Positions 17,096 to 24,947 of a DNA stretch of 40,049 nt are shown in pieces. The stretch covers positions 1-40,049 of the forward strand of contig URJB01000018.1 in NCBI GenBank assembly GCA_900548145.1, given 5' to 3'. The notes under the pieces were generated by a model. That model saw nothing but the letters and a program-made list of their open reading frames with translations, searched no databases and was not told the origin of the DNA. Each line of letters starts with the position of its first letter. Positions within the stretch are counted from its first letter, which is position 1. Source of the stretch: an uncultured Eubacteriales bacterium. Lineage in GTDB: Bacteria; Bacillota; Clostridia; Christensenellales; Aristaeellaceae. The position numbers were made by a program, and so were the translations under genes.

Positions 17096-18592
17096 TTAAC
17101 GGAAGTACCGATTCCGCGGCCGGGGCACCCGGCTCTTTTTGTGCCGCCCGGTCTTGTGCAGTGCCCGGCGGATGAGGTGAATGATGAGGAAAATGACGGC
17201 GAAGGGCGTCAGCACCACCACCGCCAGCTCCACGGACAGGGGCGGCAGCGGATTGGGATCAGCCTTCACCTCGGCCTCGATCTCCTCCAGCGTCAGGGGG
17301 GCGTTATCCCGCCGCTGGATGGTGCGCCCGGCGATCAGATCGTAGACCACGGGGCTGCCGCCGTCGGTGGGATAATAGGTCATGGTGCCCATGACTTCGC
17401 CCTTTTCAATGGGGGCGGCGAAATCCCGGGTGTATTCGATCAGCACGGTCTGGCTCAGATTGCGGGCCATGGCCTCCAGATCGCTTTTGGTGCCGATGAT
17501 ATTCACCGTGCGGGTGGAGGCCTGCGCCCGCACTTCCAGCGGCAGACGGCCCAAGTCCGCATCGTCCAGCGAGAAGCCGGATGTCTCCACGGTGATGGGA
17601 TTTTCGTTGTACAGTTCCAGCGGGGTCATGCTGACGAACTGGCTGAAGCCGTATTCCATCAGCTTTTTACTGTCCGACCAACGGCCGGATTTGCTGGTGT
17701 AGAACAGTACGGAGATCAGCTCCACCCCGTCCCGCTCCGCCGCGCCCACGTAGCAATAGCCTGCGGCGGCGGTGTAGCCTGTCTTGATACCGATGGCGTC
17801 AGGATAATAAGTCGAATTGACCCCCTCCGGGTCGTCCTTGGTGGCCTGATTGGGGTTGATCCAGTTCTCGTTTGTGCCGGTGATCGTCCGTTCCTTACGC
17901 ACATTGCTGCTGGGCAGGGTATAGGAGAAGGTCTTGGCGATCTGGCGGAAGGTGTCGTTCTGCATGGCGGCCTGAGCGATCTTTGCCATATCCCGGGCCG
18001 TGGTGTAATGATTGGGGTCGTGCAGACCGCTGGCGTTGGCGAAGTGGGTGCCGGTGCAGCCGTACATGGCGGCGGCTTCGTTCATCAGGTTGGCGAATTC
18101 CGCTTCATTGCCGGAGATCAGCTCGGCGATCAGCTGCGCGCCGTCGTTGCCGGAACGGATCATGGTGGCGTAGAGCAGATCCAGAAAATTGATGGTCTCC
18201 CCCACTTGCAGACCGGTAGTGGAGCTGCCCTCCTCCACCTGCGCCGCACTTTCAGTCATGGTGACCTCCTGTGAAAGGTCGCCCATCATCACGCCCAGCA
18301 GGGTCGTCAGAATTTTGGTGGTCGAGGCGGGGTACATGGTCTGGTCGGCGTTCTTTTCAAAGATCACGTCGCCGGTGGTGGCCTCAATGAGGATGGCCGC
18401 CTTGGCGTAAAGCTGGTCGGCGCTCAGCTCCTCCGGCTTTTCAGGGTCGTAGGGGTCCGCGCTTTTAGACAGGGTAGGCGCTATGTAGGTGTAGCCGTTT
18501 CCATCCTCCGCCCGGGCCGCGGGAACAGGCAGCAGCAGTGCCAGACAGAACGCCGCAAACAAAGCGGCAAGCCGTTTTCTTCTTTCTTTCAT
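17096..18592 (-). CDS. serine-type D-Ala-D-Ala carboxypeptidase (DacF/PBP5 family)
   Basis: A 498-residue penicillin-binding protein that trims the terminal D-Ala from peptidoglycan stem peptides. It has an N-terminal signal sequence (basic MKERRKR, then a hydrophobic core and a probable cleavage near ARA-ED at about 28). The active-site motifs are SxxK with Ser90 and Lys93 (STTK), SGN at 147-149, and KTG at 270-272. A PBP5-like C-terminal beta domain spans about 320-430, followed by a transmembrane anchor (about 455-473) and a short basic tail. The in-frame upstream extension is rejected. The ATG at 18592 has GAGGAGG 8-9 bases upstream, and the signal peptide starts there. It is transcribed from the promoter at 18693-18721. 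Confidence 0.95.
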   Translation of the reverse strand: MKERRKRLAALFAAFCLALLLPVPAARAEDGNGYTYIAPTLSKSADPYDPEKPEELSADQLYAKAAILIEATTGDVIFEKNADQTMYPASTTKILTTLLGVMMGDLSQEVTMTESAAQVEEGSSTTGLQVGETINFLDLLYATMIRSGNDGAQLIAELISGNEAEFANLMNEAAAMYGCTGTHFANASGLHDPNHYTTARDMAKIAQAAMQNDTFRQIAKTFSYTLPSSNVRKERTITGTNENWINPNQATKDDPEGVNSTYYPDAIGIKTGYTAAAGYCYVGAAERDGVELISVLFYTSKSGRWSDSKKLMEYGFSQFVSMTPLELYNENPITVETSGFSLDDADLGRLPLEVRAQASTRTVNIIGTKSDLEAMARNLSQTVLIEYTRDFAAPIEKGEVMGTMTYYPTDGGSPVVYDLIAGRTIQRRDNAPLTLEEIEAEVKADPNPLPPLSVELAVVVLTPFAVIFLIIHLIRRALHKTGRHKKSRVPRPRNRYFR

Positions 18593-18692
18593 CCGCCTTT
18601 CCCTCCTCTCCGTAAAGGGGATACCAGTGCGCCTCACATCGACCATGCAGTCCGAAGGCCGCAGCATCCGCCAGAGCCTATGACAACACTTT

Positions 18693-18721
18693 ATTATACA
18701 CGGAATAGGAAATTTGTACAA
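18693..18721 (-). promoter_or_regulatory. sigma-A promoter of the dacF-priA-def operon
   Basis: On the minus strand the -35 TTGTAC (18716-18721) and the -10 TATAAT (18693-18698) are separated by exactly 17 bases. It lies about 100 bases upstream of the dacF ATG. The genes downstream are so closely packed that it may drive much of the run to the MFS gene. Confidence 0.8.
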
Positions 18722-18840
18722 GCACCGGCCCATCCGGGGGCGGAAGCCGCCCGAAAAGCGAAATTGTACCATCGGTTTAGAATTTTCTGTCTTTTCTGTA
18801 CCAATTTCATCTTTTCCCACGGTGTTTCCCGTGGTACATT
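18716..18840. promoter_or_regulatory. candidate operator cluster between dacF and the XRE regulator
   Basis: Four GTAC cores occur at 18716, 18766, 18798 and 18834. Two have nearly the same flank (GAAATT(T)GTAC) and the third has it in inverted orientation (GTACCAATTTC). A perfect 6-bp inverted repeat CCACGG/CCGTGG with a 6-base loop spans 18817-18834, immediately before a weak -10-like TACATT (18835-18840) for the plus-strand regulator. The first core overlaps the dacF -35 element. This arrangement suggests binding sites for the XRE protein encoded next door. Confidence 0.4.
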
Positions 18841-18887
18841 AAAAACAGGCGCTGCCCAAGGCGGCGCAGGAAACGGAGGATTTCCTT

Positions 18888-19994
18888 ATGAAGCTATCCC
18901 TTGCCCAAAATATCTGCCGTCTGCGGAAGCAAAACGGCCTGACACAGGAGCGGCTGGCGGAAGCGCTGGGCGTGACCTTCGCCGCCGTGTCCAAATGGGA
19001 GCGGGGCGTGGCCACGCCGGACTTAGGCCTGATGGCGGAGCTGGCCAGCCTGTTTTCCGTGTCGCTGGACGCGCTGGCGGGCTTCGAGCTGCAGCAAAGC
19101 TCCGCAGAGGCGCTGGCCCGGCGGCTCCTCCATTTGCAGCGGGAAAAACGCTTCGGGGAGGCCGTGTCCGAGGCGGAGGAGGCCCTGCGCCGCTATCCCA
19201 ACGATTTCCGCGTCGTGTACCGCTGCGGCTCCCTGTACGAGTTGGCGGGGCTGGAGCAGAACCGGCCGGACTGGCTTCGCCGGGGCCGGGATCTGCTGGA
19301 GCGCTCCCTTCCCCTGCTATCCCAGAATACCGACCCCGCCGTGAGCGATATTTTCATTCAGTACCATATCGCCCAGTGCTGCCTCAAGCTCGGCGAGGGG
19401 GATCAGGCGCTGGAAATTCTGAAAAAGACCAACATCTGCGGCGTTCACAACGCCCTGATCGCCCTGATTTTGAGCAGTGGCCGTCATCCCCTCCGGGAAG
19501 CGGAGTCCTATCTGACTAACGCGATTGGCGATCTGACCAGTCTGTCGGTACGGCTGATGACGGCCTATGTCTATTACTATCAACGAAAGGGCGATGACTC
19601 GTCCGCTCTGGACGCGCTGCAGTGGCTGTGCCACCTGCTGGATTCCCTAAAGACGGGCCCGGATGCCGTGAGCTATGTGGATAAAATTCTGGCCTGCTGT
19701 TGCGCCGAGTGCGCCCATCTTTCCCGGAAGCTGGGGCGGCCAGAGGAGGCAGAGGACTGGCTCCGGCGGGCCTGCCGGATAGGGACGGCCTTTGACGCGG
19801 CCCCCACCTACCGGATGGACAGCGTCAAATTTTGTGCGGGAACCGTCTCCGAGGCCACCGTCTACGATGATCTGGGCGAATCGGCGCTGGCCTCCGTGGA
19901 GCGGCAACTGACGGAGGGAGACCATGACGACGAGCTGCTGGCCCTATGGCGGCAGCTTTGCGCGGAAGAAGCGCAGAAGGAGGATCGGCCATGA
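18888..19994 (+). CDS. XRE-family HTH regulator with TPR-like sensor region
   Basis: A 368-residue cytosolic protein. Residues about 3-65 are a Cro/CI helix-turn-helix, with LTQERLAEALGVT followed by the recognition helix AAVSKWERG and the common PDLGLMAELASLFSVSLDAL ending. The remainder is helical and repeat-like (alternating Ala/Leu/Tyr patterns), consistent with TPR-type helical repeats that bind a peptide or small ligand. GGAGG lies 8 bases before the ATG. Its stop overlaps the ATG of the ABC exporter gene (ATGA). The likely job is sensing a signal and controlling the coupled transporter, possibly with autoregulation at the GTAC sites upstream. The ligand is unknown. Confidence 0.85.
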   Translation: MKLSLAQNICRLRKQNGLTQERLAEALGVTFAAVSKWERGVATPDLGLMAELASLFSVSLDALAGFELQQSSAEALARRLLHLQREKRFGEAVSEAEEALRRYPNDFRVVYRCGSLYELAGLEQNRPDWLRRGRDLLERSLPLLSQNTDPAVSDIFIQYHIAQCCLKLGEGDQALEILKKTNICGVHNALIALILSSGRHPLREAESYLTNAIGDLTSLSVRLMTAYVYYYQRKGDDSSALDALQWLCHLLDSLKTGPDAVSYVDKILACCCAECAHLSRKLGRPEEAEDWLRRACRIGTAFDAAPTYRMDSVKFCAGTVSEATVYDDLGESALASVERQLTEGDHDDELLALWRQLCAEEAQKEDRP

Positions 19995-21721
19995 AAAGCC
20001 CTGCCTCTATGGCTCAGCCTGACCTGCGGCCCTACACCCGGACGTTTTTCCGGGGCAACCGACTAAATTTTGCTCTGGCCCTGACGGACGTTCTCCTGAG
20101 CGCCGCGGCCAATCTGCTGATCTCCTGGCTTCTGCAGCAGATTATGGACTTGATCGGCGGCAGCGGCGCGGGCTGGACGCTCCGTCAGCTGGCGGTCATC
20201 GCGGCGGGGCTGGTGGCCGGGGCGGCTGTCTCCTGTCTGTTTTCCTACTTTTTCAAGCCCCGCTTTCTGACTAGGGCCATGGCCCAGTACCGGGAAACTC
20301 TGTTTGGACGGCTGATGGAAAAGCCGCTGGCCGCTTTCACCGGGGAAAGCTCTTCCCTGTACCTTTCGGCGTTGACCAACGACCTTTCCGTGATCGAAAA
20401 GGGCTGTCTGACGAATCTTTTCTCCCTGACGAATAGCCTGCTGCTTTTCGTGGGTGCCTTTGCCATGATGCTGTGGTACAGTCCCCTGCTGACGCTAGCC
20501 GCCGCTTTGCTGGCGCTGCTGCCGGTGACCGCCTCCCTTCTGATGGGCGGGAAGGCCGCCGGGGCCGAAAAGCGGCTGTCCGATCAGAACGAAGCCTGCA
20601 CGGCTGCGCTGAAGGACGCGCTGGGCGGCTTCTCCGTCATCAAGTCCTTTCAGGCGGAAAAGCAGATGTGCCGACTGTTTGCAGACAGCGTACGCAGCCT
20701 GACCAGCGCCCGCTGCCGCAAGGAACGCATCGGCATTCTCATTCAGAGGATGGGCAGTCTGGCGGGCGTAACGACCCAGTTGGGCGTGTTTCTGATAGGC
20801 GCGGCGCTGGCCCTGTCGGGGAAGGGGCTGACGGTCGGTACGGTACTGCTTTTCGTACAGCTGATGAACTACGTTATCAGCCCCATCAGCGTCATCCCTG
20901 TCTGTCTGGCGGAGCGGAAGGCGGCCCGGGCGCTGATCGCCAAGGCGGCCTCCGCGCTGGAAGCAGCCGGGGAGCCGGAAGGCTCCGTGCAGCTCGGTTC
21001 GCTGACACAGGGCATCGAACTTTCCCATCTGGCTTTTTCCTACGAAGATGACAAGCCGATTTTGCGAGACATTTCCTTTTCTTTTGAACCGGGCAAAAGC
21101 TACGCCGTTGTCGGCGCATCCGGCAGCGGCAAGTCCACCCTGCTGCACCTGCTGAGCGCCTCCCAGACCGGCTATTCTGGGCAGATTCTTTACGATGGGC
21201 AGGAGCTCCGAGACATCCGTCGTTCCTCTCTGTATGACCTGATCTCCGTCATTCAGCAAAACGTGTTCATCTTTAACGCCACCATCCGGGAAAACATCAC
21301 ACTGTTTGCGGATTTCCCGAAAGAAGCGGTAGAGCGGGCCATTCGCCTGTCCGGCCTTTCCGGGCTGATTCGGGAACGCGGGGAGGACTATCTCTGCGGG
21401 GAGAACGGAAGCGGCCTGTCCGGCGGCGAAAAGCAGCGCATCTCCATCGCCCGCAGCCTTCTGAAAAACGCGCAGGTACTGCTGGTGGATGAAGTCACCG
21501 CCGCATTGGACGCGCAGACGGCTCATCAGGTCTCCCATGCCATTCTGGACTTAAGCGGCATGACCCGCATCGTCGTCACGCACACGCTGGAAGAAAGTGC
21601 GCTGCGCCGCTACGACGCGATTCTGGCCCTGCGGGACGGCTCCATCGCGGAACAGGGTTCTTTTGAAGAATTGATGGAACGCCGGGGGTACTTCTATTCG
21701 CTGTATACCGTTTCCCAATAA
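19991..21721 (+). CDS. ABC exporter, fused transmembrane and ATPase domains
   Basis: A 576-residue half-transporter. The N-terminal ABC type-1 exporter domain (about 20-320) has about six transmembrane segments. The ATPase domain (about 340-576) has Walker A GASGSGKST (375-383), Q-loop IQQNVFIFN (421-429), signature LSGGEKQ (476-482), Walker B VLLVDE (496-501) and switch His531. The D-loop region reads VDEVTAALD instead of the usual DEPTSALD, a common variant. I chose the ATG at 19991, which overlaps the regulator stop, rather than an ATG 45 bases upstream. The substrate is unknown; peptides, lipids or drugs are all possible. It probably acts as a homodimer because no second half-transporter is adjacent. 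Confidence 0.92.
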   Translation: MKSPASMAQPDLRPYTRTFFRGNRLNFALALTDVLLSAAANLLISWLLQQIMDLIGGSGAGWTLRQLAVIAAGLVAGAAVSCLFSYFFKPRFLTRAMAQYRETLFGRLMEKPLAAFTGESSSLYLSALTNDLSVIEKGCLTNLFSLTNSLLLFVGAFAMMLWYSPLLTLAAALLALLPVTASLLMGGKAAGAEKRLSDQNEACTAALKDALGGFSVIKSFQAEKQMCRLFADSVRSLTSARCRKERIGILIQRMGSLAGVTTQLGVFLIGAALALSGKGLTVGTVLLFVQLMNYVISPISVIPVCLAERKAARALIAKAASALEAAGEPEGSVQLGSLTQGIELSHLAFSYEDDKPILRDISFSFEPGKSYAVVGASGSGKSTLLHLLSASQTGYSGQILYDGQELRDIRRSSLYDLISVIQQNVFIFNATIRENITLFADFPKEAVERAIRLSGLSGLIRERGEDYLCGENGSGLSGGEKQRISIARSLLKNAQVLLVDEVTAALDAQTAHQVSHAILDLSGMTRIVVTHTLEESALRRYDAILALRDGSIAEQGSFEELMERRGYFYSLYTVSQ

Positions 21722-21771
21722 AGCCTCTCGAAAACCCAACCGGGATTCAACCTTTCTCACCCGCCAGGTCA

Positions 21772-21800
21772 TTGCGCCCGGCAGGTTTTGCCGCTATACT
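21772..21800 (+). promoter_or_regulatory. sigma-A-type promoter of the second XRE-TPR regulator
   Basis: A -35 TTGCGC (21772-21777) and a -10 TATACT (21795-21800) are separated by 17 bases, 63 bases upstream of the ATG. It shows that the second regulator can be transcribed independently of the ABC exporter. Confidence 0.6.
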
Positions 21801-21863
21801 GAAAGCCGTTCAGGGAACCCGGGCCCGGACAGAACATCCATCCTGTATGACGGAGGTTTTCTT

Positions 21864-22907
21864 ATGAGTACCCTTGATTTCGGCGGAAGGATCAAGACCC
21901 TTCGCCTTTCCAAAAGCATGACGCAGGAACAGCTGGCCCAGCGGCTTCGGGTCAGTCCTCAGGCCGTGTCCAAATGGGAAAACGGCGTTACCCTGCCGGA
22001 TATTCAGCTGCTGCCCGAGCTTTCCATTCTGCTGGGCGCCTCCATCGACGCGCTGTTTTCCATGACGGACGACAAGCGGATGGAGCGCATCGACAATATG
22101 CTCTGGGATCAGCGCTTTCTGTCCCGGGAGGAATTTGAGACCGAGGAGCGTTTTCTGAAGGACAAATGTTTGGAGCCGGACGCACAGGCCCGGGCCACGC
22201 TCCTTCTGGCGGAGCTGTACTGCAAGCGCGCCCGGGAATACCGGGAGTTGGCCTCCCCGCTGGCCCGCAAGGCCATCGGTCTGCTGCCCGAATATGACAA
22301 GGCCGCCCACACGGCGCTGTTCGAGGCGGAAGGCGGCGTGTTCCCGGACTGGAACGACGTCAACCATCACCGAACCATCGAGTTTTACAAGGATTTCATC
22401 GCCCGTCACCCGTTCCAGCGCCGGGCGTACTTCTGGCTGCTGGATCTGCTCATCGACGACGGCCGGTGTCCCGAAGCCCGGAAGTATCTGGAAAAAATGA
22501 ACCGGCTGGGCGAAAGCTATCATTCTGATCTATATCTGGGCATGATCCTGGAAAAAGAGGGCAAGCCGGAGGAAGCCGCCGCCTGCTGGGAGCGCATGAC
22601 GCAAAAGGATCCGGACAACTGGCAGAGCTGGTTCGCCCGGGCCAACCGGCTGGCGAAGCGCTGCGCCTATCCGGAAGCCATCGCCCTGTATGAAAAGGCG
22701 CTGGCGCTTGCGCCCCGGCCCCGCTTTACCGACCCGGTCAACGCCATCGCCCAGCTGTACGAAATTCAGGGGCAATACGAAAAAGCGGTGGAATTCTATC
22801 AGAAGGAGATCGAGATCGTCCGGGAGGACTGGAACGAAACTCAGGGCGAGGCCATCGACGAGCCCCTGCGGAACATCGCCCGGCTGAAAGAGAAAATGAT
22901 AGAATAG
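21864..22907 (+). CDS. XRE-family HTH regulator with TPR repeats
   Basis: A 347-residue protein with the same architecture as the regulator at 18888. The HTH (about 6-62) has MTQEQLAQRLRVS followed by QAVSKWENGVTLPD. Helical repeats fill the rest, with recognisable TPR-like units in the C-terminal third (for example YPEAIALYEKALALAPRP and QYEKAVEFYQKEIEI). The ribosome-binding region (GACGGAGG, then TTTTCTTATG) is nearly the same as that of the first regulator, suggesting a shared origin. The inverted repeat at its stop codon may terminate transcription. It may be a paralogue with a different ligand; its target is unknown. Confidence 0.85.
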   Translation: MSTLDFGGRIKTLRLSKSMTQEQLAQRLRVSPQAVSKWENGVTLPDIQLLPELSILLGASIDALFSMTDDKRMERIDNMLWDQRFLSREEFETEERFLKDKCLEPDAQARATLLLAELYCKRAREYRELASPLARKAIGLLPEYDKAAHTALFEAEGGVFPDWNDVNHHRTIEFYKDFIARHPFQRRAYFWLLDLLIDDGRCPEARKYLEKMNRLGESYHSDLYLGMILEKEGKPEEAAACWERMTQKDPDNWQSWFARANRLAKRCAYPEAIALYEKALALAPRPRFTDPVNAIAQLYEIQGQYEKAVEFYQKEIEIVREDWNETQGEAIDEPLRNIARLKEKMIE

Positions 22908-22918
22908 CATCATTTTCT
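22891..22918 (+). terminator. AT-rich inverted repeat overlapping the stop codon of the second XRE gene
   Basis: A perfect 10-bp inverted repeat has arms AGAAAATGAT (22891-22900) and ATCATTTTCT (22909-22918) around an 8-base loop that contains the TAG stop. It is followed by TTTCCCC. The stem is AT-rich, so any termination would be weak. Confidence 0.4.
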
Positions 22919-22985
22919 TTCCCCTCTGCGGCGGCTCCTTCTTTTGACCAAGGTGTAAACCCCTCAAAAAGTTTTCAAATGGCAG

Positions 22986-23014
22986 TTGACGGAAACCCAC
23001 AGACGCGCTATAAT
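22986..23014 (+). promoter_or_regulatory. sigma-A promoter of rpsU
   Basis: A near-consensus promoter with -35 TTGACG (22986-22991), a 17-base spacer and -10 TATAAT (23009-23014). It lies about 70 bases upstream of the rpsU GTG. The leader contains a small hairpin, GGCTA/TAGCC (about 23033-23053). Confidence 0.85.
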
Positions 23015-23084
23015 AGATTCATAACTGCTGGCGGCTATTGTATGAAGTAGCCATACGCAGGATGAGCGAGGGGAGGGATAACAA

Positions 23085-23258
23085 GTGTCCGAGGTACGCA
23101 TCCGCGAAAACGAATCCCTGGAAAGCGCTCTGAAGCGGTTCAAACGTCAATGTGCTCGCACAGGTGTTCTGGCAGAGGCTCGCAAGCGTGAGCATTATGA
23201 GAAGCCCAGCGTGAAACGCAAGAAGAAAGCAGAAGCTGCACGTAAGCGCAAGTACTGA
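23085..23258 (+). CDS. rpsU: 30S ribosomal protein S21
   Basis: A 57-residue, very basic ribosomal protein. It starts at GTG after an AGGGGAGGG ribosome-binding region and reads MSEVRIRENESLESALKRFK, then a run of Lys/Arg near the C-terminus (VKRKKKAEAARKRKY), as in bacterial bS21. bS21 sits on the 30S platform near the anti-Shine-Dalgarno region and aids initiation. It is monocistronic here, with its own strong promoter and a perfect rho-independent terminator 19 bases downstream. Confidence 0.96.
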   Translation: MSEVRIRENESLESALKRFKRQCARTGVLAEARKREHYEKPSVKRKKKAEAARKRKY

Positions 23259-23276
23259 TTCCTACGCAACGGAATA

Positions 23277-23309
23277 CACCGCCGTCTTTCTGAGACGGCG
23301 GTGTTTTTT
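23277..23309 (+). terminator. rho-independent terminator of rpsU
   Basis: A perfect 11-bp GC-rich stem (23277-23287 with 23293-23303, CACCGCCGTCT/AGACGGCGGTG) and a 5-base loop are followed by six T residues (23304-23309). Confidence 0.95.
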
Positions 23310-23427
23310 GTGTTCCCGCATGCATCCGTCCTGCAGCGGGGATGCCGAAAAAATTTTTCTTTTTTGCCAGCTTTGTCAGCAGTTTTTCCCTTCTGCTCCG
23401 TCTATACAGGTGAAAGGAGTTGGTACT

Positions 23428-23943
23428 GTGCCTTACGGATGCCAATCGGACAGCCGGTCAGAGCTTGACCGGCTCATGGAACAGTACGGCAGCAGCCTTC
23501 TGAGGATGAGCGCCCTTTACCTGAAGGACGCATCCCTTGCGCAGGACGCTGTGCAGGAGACCTTCCTCAAGGCTTACCGGCATTTAGGGGATTATCGCGG
23601 CGAAAGCTCGGAAAAGACGTGGCTGACGGCCATCTGCGTCAACACGTGCCGGGACATGCTGCGCAACCCGTGGTTTCGCCACAGAAGCCGGACTTCTCTT
23701 GATTCGCTGCCCGAAAAGCCTGCCGACTTCGCCTTCCCGGACGGCACCGTGCTGACGGAGGTCATGGGCCTGCCCGCCAAATACCGGGAGGTCGTCCTGC
23801 TGCGGTATTATAAGGGGCTGAAGCTGAAAGAGATCGCAAGCGCGCTGCGGTTGTCGGACGGCAAGGTTCGTTCCCGCTTAAATCGGGCGAACACGATCCT
23901 GCGGGACAGGCTGAAGGAGTGGTATGACAATGAAGAAGTTTGA
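23428..23943 (+). CDS. ECF-type RNA polymerase sigma factor
   Basis: A 171-residue sigma-70 family protein with region 2 (about 11-80, including DAVQETFLKAYRHL at 40-53 and a W-LTAICVNTCRDMLR segment) and region 4 (about 112-165, LPAKYREVVLLRYYKGLKLKEIASAL then a recognition helix). Regions 1 and 3 are absent, as in ECF factors. I chose the GTG at 23428 because AAAGGAG lies 8 bases upstream; a longer in-frame start at 23308 would overlap the rpsU terminator. It overlaps the following membrane-protein gene by 14-20 bases, the usual arrangement for a sigma/anti-sigma pair. Target promoters are unknown. Confidence 0.9.
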   Translation: MPYGCQSDSRSELDRLMEQYGSSLLRMSALYLKDASLAQDAVQETFLKAYRHLGDYRGESSEKTWLTAICVNTCRDMLRNPWFRHRSRTSLDSLPEKPADFAFPDGTVLTEVMGLPAKYREVVLLRYYKGLKLKEIASALRLSDGKVRSRLNRANTILRDRLKEWYDNEEV

Positions 23944-24892
23944 TTTTCAGGAGCTCGTCGACCAGAACCTTTCCGGGCTCGTCTGGGACGAAGGGAAGCG
24001 CCGTACAGTGCTTCAAGCCGTCCGTAAGGAGGAACGACCTGTGAAAAAGCTGTCTACGACTTTTATCCTCATCGCCGCCATCGTCTGCCTCAGCGTCACC
24101 GCGCTGGCGGCGGGGCTGGTGTTTTCCAGCCGGGTGGACGCGGCCAAGCTGGCCGAAAAAGCCATGACCGATACCTACGGCGTGACGGATACCATGCTGA
24201 GCACCTTCTTTAGCCGCACCGTCAGCGAGACGGCGGACGGCGGCACGACGGTGGTCTATGCCGGCATTGATTTCCTGCGGGACGTGCTGGGCGAATATAC
24301 GGTCTCCGTGAAGGACGGCGCTGCTGCTGCCCTGTGGAGCCACGACGGCGAAAGCACCTCCGGCCTGTTTGACGCGGAAGCCTGGGGCAAGGAGCAGCTG
24401 GAGGAAATGCTGCGCACGGCGGCGGAGCGCCACGACCTCAGCGCGTTTTCCGAAAAGGCGAAGGCCATCGCCGCGAAGCACAAGGCCGCCTCCAGCGAGC
24501 TGCCCAAAGGCTCCGCGTGGGAAAAGACCGGCGAAGCGGAAGCCCTCGCGGCGGCCAAGGCTTCTTCCTACAGTGAAGAAGACCTGCTGGCGCTGGCTAA
24601 AGACGCGGTGGTCAGCGTCTATCAGCTCAGCGACGAGCAGGCCCAAAGGCTCCAGTTCGTTTTCGAGCTGGAAGACATGGCGGACGATACCGCCGACTAT
24701 CTGTACTACCGCATGAAGGACGGCAAGCCGGTGCTGACCGTCATGCTCAGTCTGCAGCAGCAGACGTCCGATGACCCGAGCGCCTTCGCGCCCTTCACCG
24801 AGCGGGACGGCGTTTACTGGGTGGACGTGAACGTGGAGACCGGCACCATCGAAGACCTGCTGTATGATTCCCAGTTGGGCGGCAACGGCTGA
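23930..24892 (+). CDS. single-pass membrane protein, putative anti-sigma factor
   Basis: A 320-residue protein with a short cytosolic N-terminus (about 1-40, KFDFQELVDQNLSGLVWDEGKRR), one transmembrane helix (about 43-66) and a large extracytoplasmic region rich in Ala, Glu and Lys. Overlap with the ECF sigma gene suggests an anti-sigma or signal-relay role. The N-terminal part is short and I see no HxxxCxxC zinc motif, so it is not a ZAS-type anti-sigma. The ATG at 23930 is spaced better from AAGGAG than the ATG two codons upstream (23924), which remains possible. The outer domain is not recognised. The gene ends just before a bidirectional terminator. Confidence 0.7.
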   Translation: MKKFDFQELVDQNLSGLVWDEGKRRTVLQAVRKEERPVKKLSTTFILIAAIVCLSVTALAAGLVFSSRVDAAKLAEKAMTDTYGVTDTMLSTFFSRTVSETADGGTTVVYAGIDFLRDVLGEYTVSVKDGAAAALWSHDGESTSGLFDAEAWGKEQLEEMLRTAAERHDLSAFSEKAKAIAAKHKAASSELPKGSAWEKTGEAEALAAAKASSYSEEDLLALAKDAVVSVYQLSDEQAQRLQFVFELEDMADDTADYLYYRMKDGKPVLTVMLSLQQQTSDDPSAFAPFTERDGVYWVDVNVETGTIEDLLYDSQLGGNG

Positions 24893-24905
24893 CGGGAACG
24901 AAAAG

Positions 24906-24936
24906 CGCCTCCCGCAGGAATTTCCTGCGGGAGGCG
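24906..24936. terminator. bidirectional terminator between anti-sigma gene and truA
   Basis: A perfect 15-bp inverted repeat (24906-24920 with 24922-24936, CGCCTCCCGCAGGAA and its complement) sits in the 55-base space between two convergent genes. There are A residues on its left flank and T-rich sequence on its right, so it can stop transcription from both sides. Confidence 0.88.
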
Positions 24937-24947
24937 TATTTGCATTT

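Noticed and set aside
14379..17099. Long plus-strand ORF (906 codons) opposite priA and def
   Set aside because: It lies antisense to two unmistakable genes with complete motifs. Its translation is a His/Arg/Gln/Leu-rich shadow typical of GC-rich DNA, with no recognisable domain.
18593..18820. N-terminal extension of the D,D-carboxypeptidase
   Set aside because: It would include the promoter at 18693-18721 and bury the signal peptide, which starts at 18592 after GAGGAGG.
23308..23427. Longer start for the ECF sigma factor
   Set aside because: The extension begins inside the rpsU terminator region and lacks a ribosome binding site. GTG 23428 has AAAGGAG at good spacing.
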